Below, one piece after another: positions 13,244-13,327 of a stretch of DNA of 13,327 nt. Each line of letters opens with the position of its first letter. Within the stretch, counting starts at the first letter, position 1. A model generated the notes under the pieces. That model saw nothing but the letters and a program-made list of their open reading frames with translations. It had not been told where the DNA came from and did not search any database. The stretch is taken from contig JADFHR010000067.1 of NCBI GenBank assembly GCA_022567015.1, forward strand, positions 1 to 13,327. The letters are read 5' to 3'. The translations under genes and the position numbers were made by a program. Origin of the DNA: Pseudomonadota bacterium (GTDB lineage: Bacteria; Pseudomonadota; Alphaproteobacteria; Rhodospirillales; 2-02-FULL-58-16).

Positions 13244-13327
13244 TCAAGATTTGGTAGAGCCATATCCGGCGTGGGTGATGAAGTTCTGGCATTCGCCAGG
13301 GGTGAATTCGTCGAGCGATTGGGCGAT
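13244..13327 (-). mobile_element. IS630-family-type transposase, C-terminal fragment
   Basis: The minus strand, entering from the right edge, reads IAQSLDEFTPGECQNFITHA and then GYGSTKS before a TGA stop at 13246-13244. The pattern (D/E)xFTPxEC-N-F--AGY is what I know from the C-termini of IS630-family transposases. Only 27 residues are inside the window, so whether the gene is intact is unknown. It marks the start of an insertion sequence next to tetR. Confidence 0.6.

Overview
The window is a GC-rich chromosomal segment that looks like an alphaproteobacterium of the Rhodospirillales type. The evidence is compositional and contextual: very GC-rich codon use, an RpoH-family sigma factor, a UbiK homologue with a Lys/Ala-rich tail, a MidA/NDUFAF7-type methyltransferase between lgt and pgeF, and a long-tailed L25. 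No rRNA, tRNA or CRISPR array was seen. Nearly all genes are recognisable housekeeping genes, and I found no gene cluster that looks like a new defence or biosynthetic system.

Layout. A plus-strand GT4-type glycosyltransferase (about 1-1210), with AT-richer stretches than its neighbours, converges on a long minus-strand block. Read in its own direction, that block is hldD (8898-7912), lgt (7883-7089), a MidA/NDUFAF7-like methyltransferase (7080-5977), pgeF (5922-5101) and a possible 22-residue membrane peptide (5113-5045). After a gap of about 240 bp with its own promoter come prs (4807-3875), rplY/ctc (3785-3048), pth (3014-2367) and ychF (2377-1277). The prs-rplY-pth-ychF group is a familiar bacterial translation/nucleotide cluster. 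The hldD-lgt-MidA-pgeF group joins LPS core heptose synthesis, lipoprotein maturation, respiratory complex assembly and cell-wall quality control.

Divergent from hldD are the plus-strand genes ubiK (9167-9523), a YbjN-domain gene (9877-10380) and proC (10573-11388). The ybjN-proC gap holds a roughly 100-bp segment bounded by a perfect 10-bp inverted repeat, plus further small repeats. An rpoH-like sigma gene (12300-11437, minus) converges on proC and is divergent from a TetR-type regulator (12437-13132). Their shared 136-bp promoter region carries palindromes. The right edge (13244-13327) is the C-terminal end of an IS630-family-type transposase, so a mobile element begins there.

The most useful second looks are the tiny membrane ORF with a stop-codon hairpin, the repeat-rich ybjN-proC spacer, the palindromic rpoH/tetR divergent promoter, a perfect minus-strand terminator-like hairpin with no gene upstream of it, and a possible leaderless promoter for pgeF.
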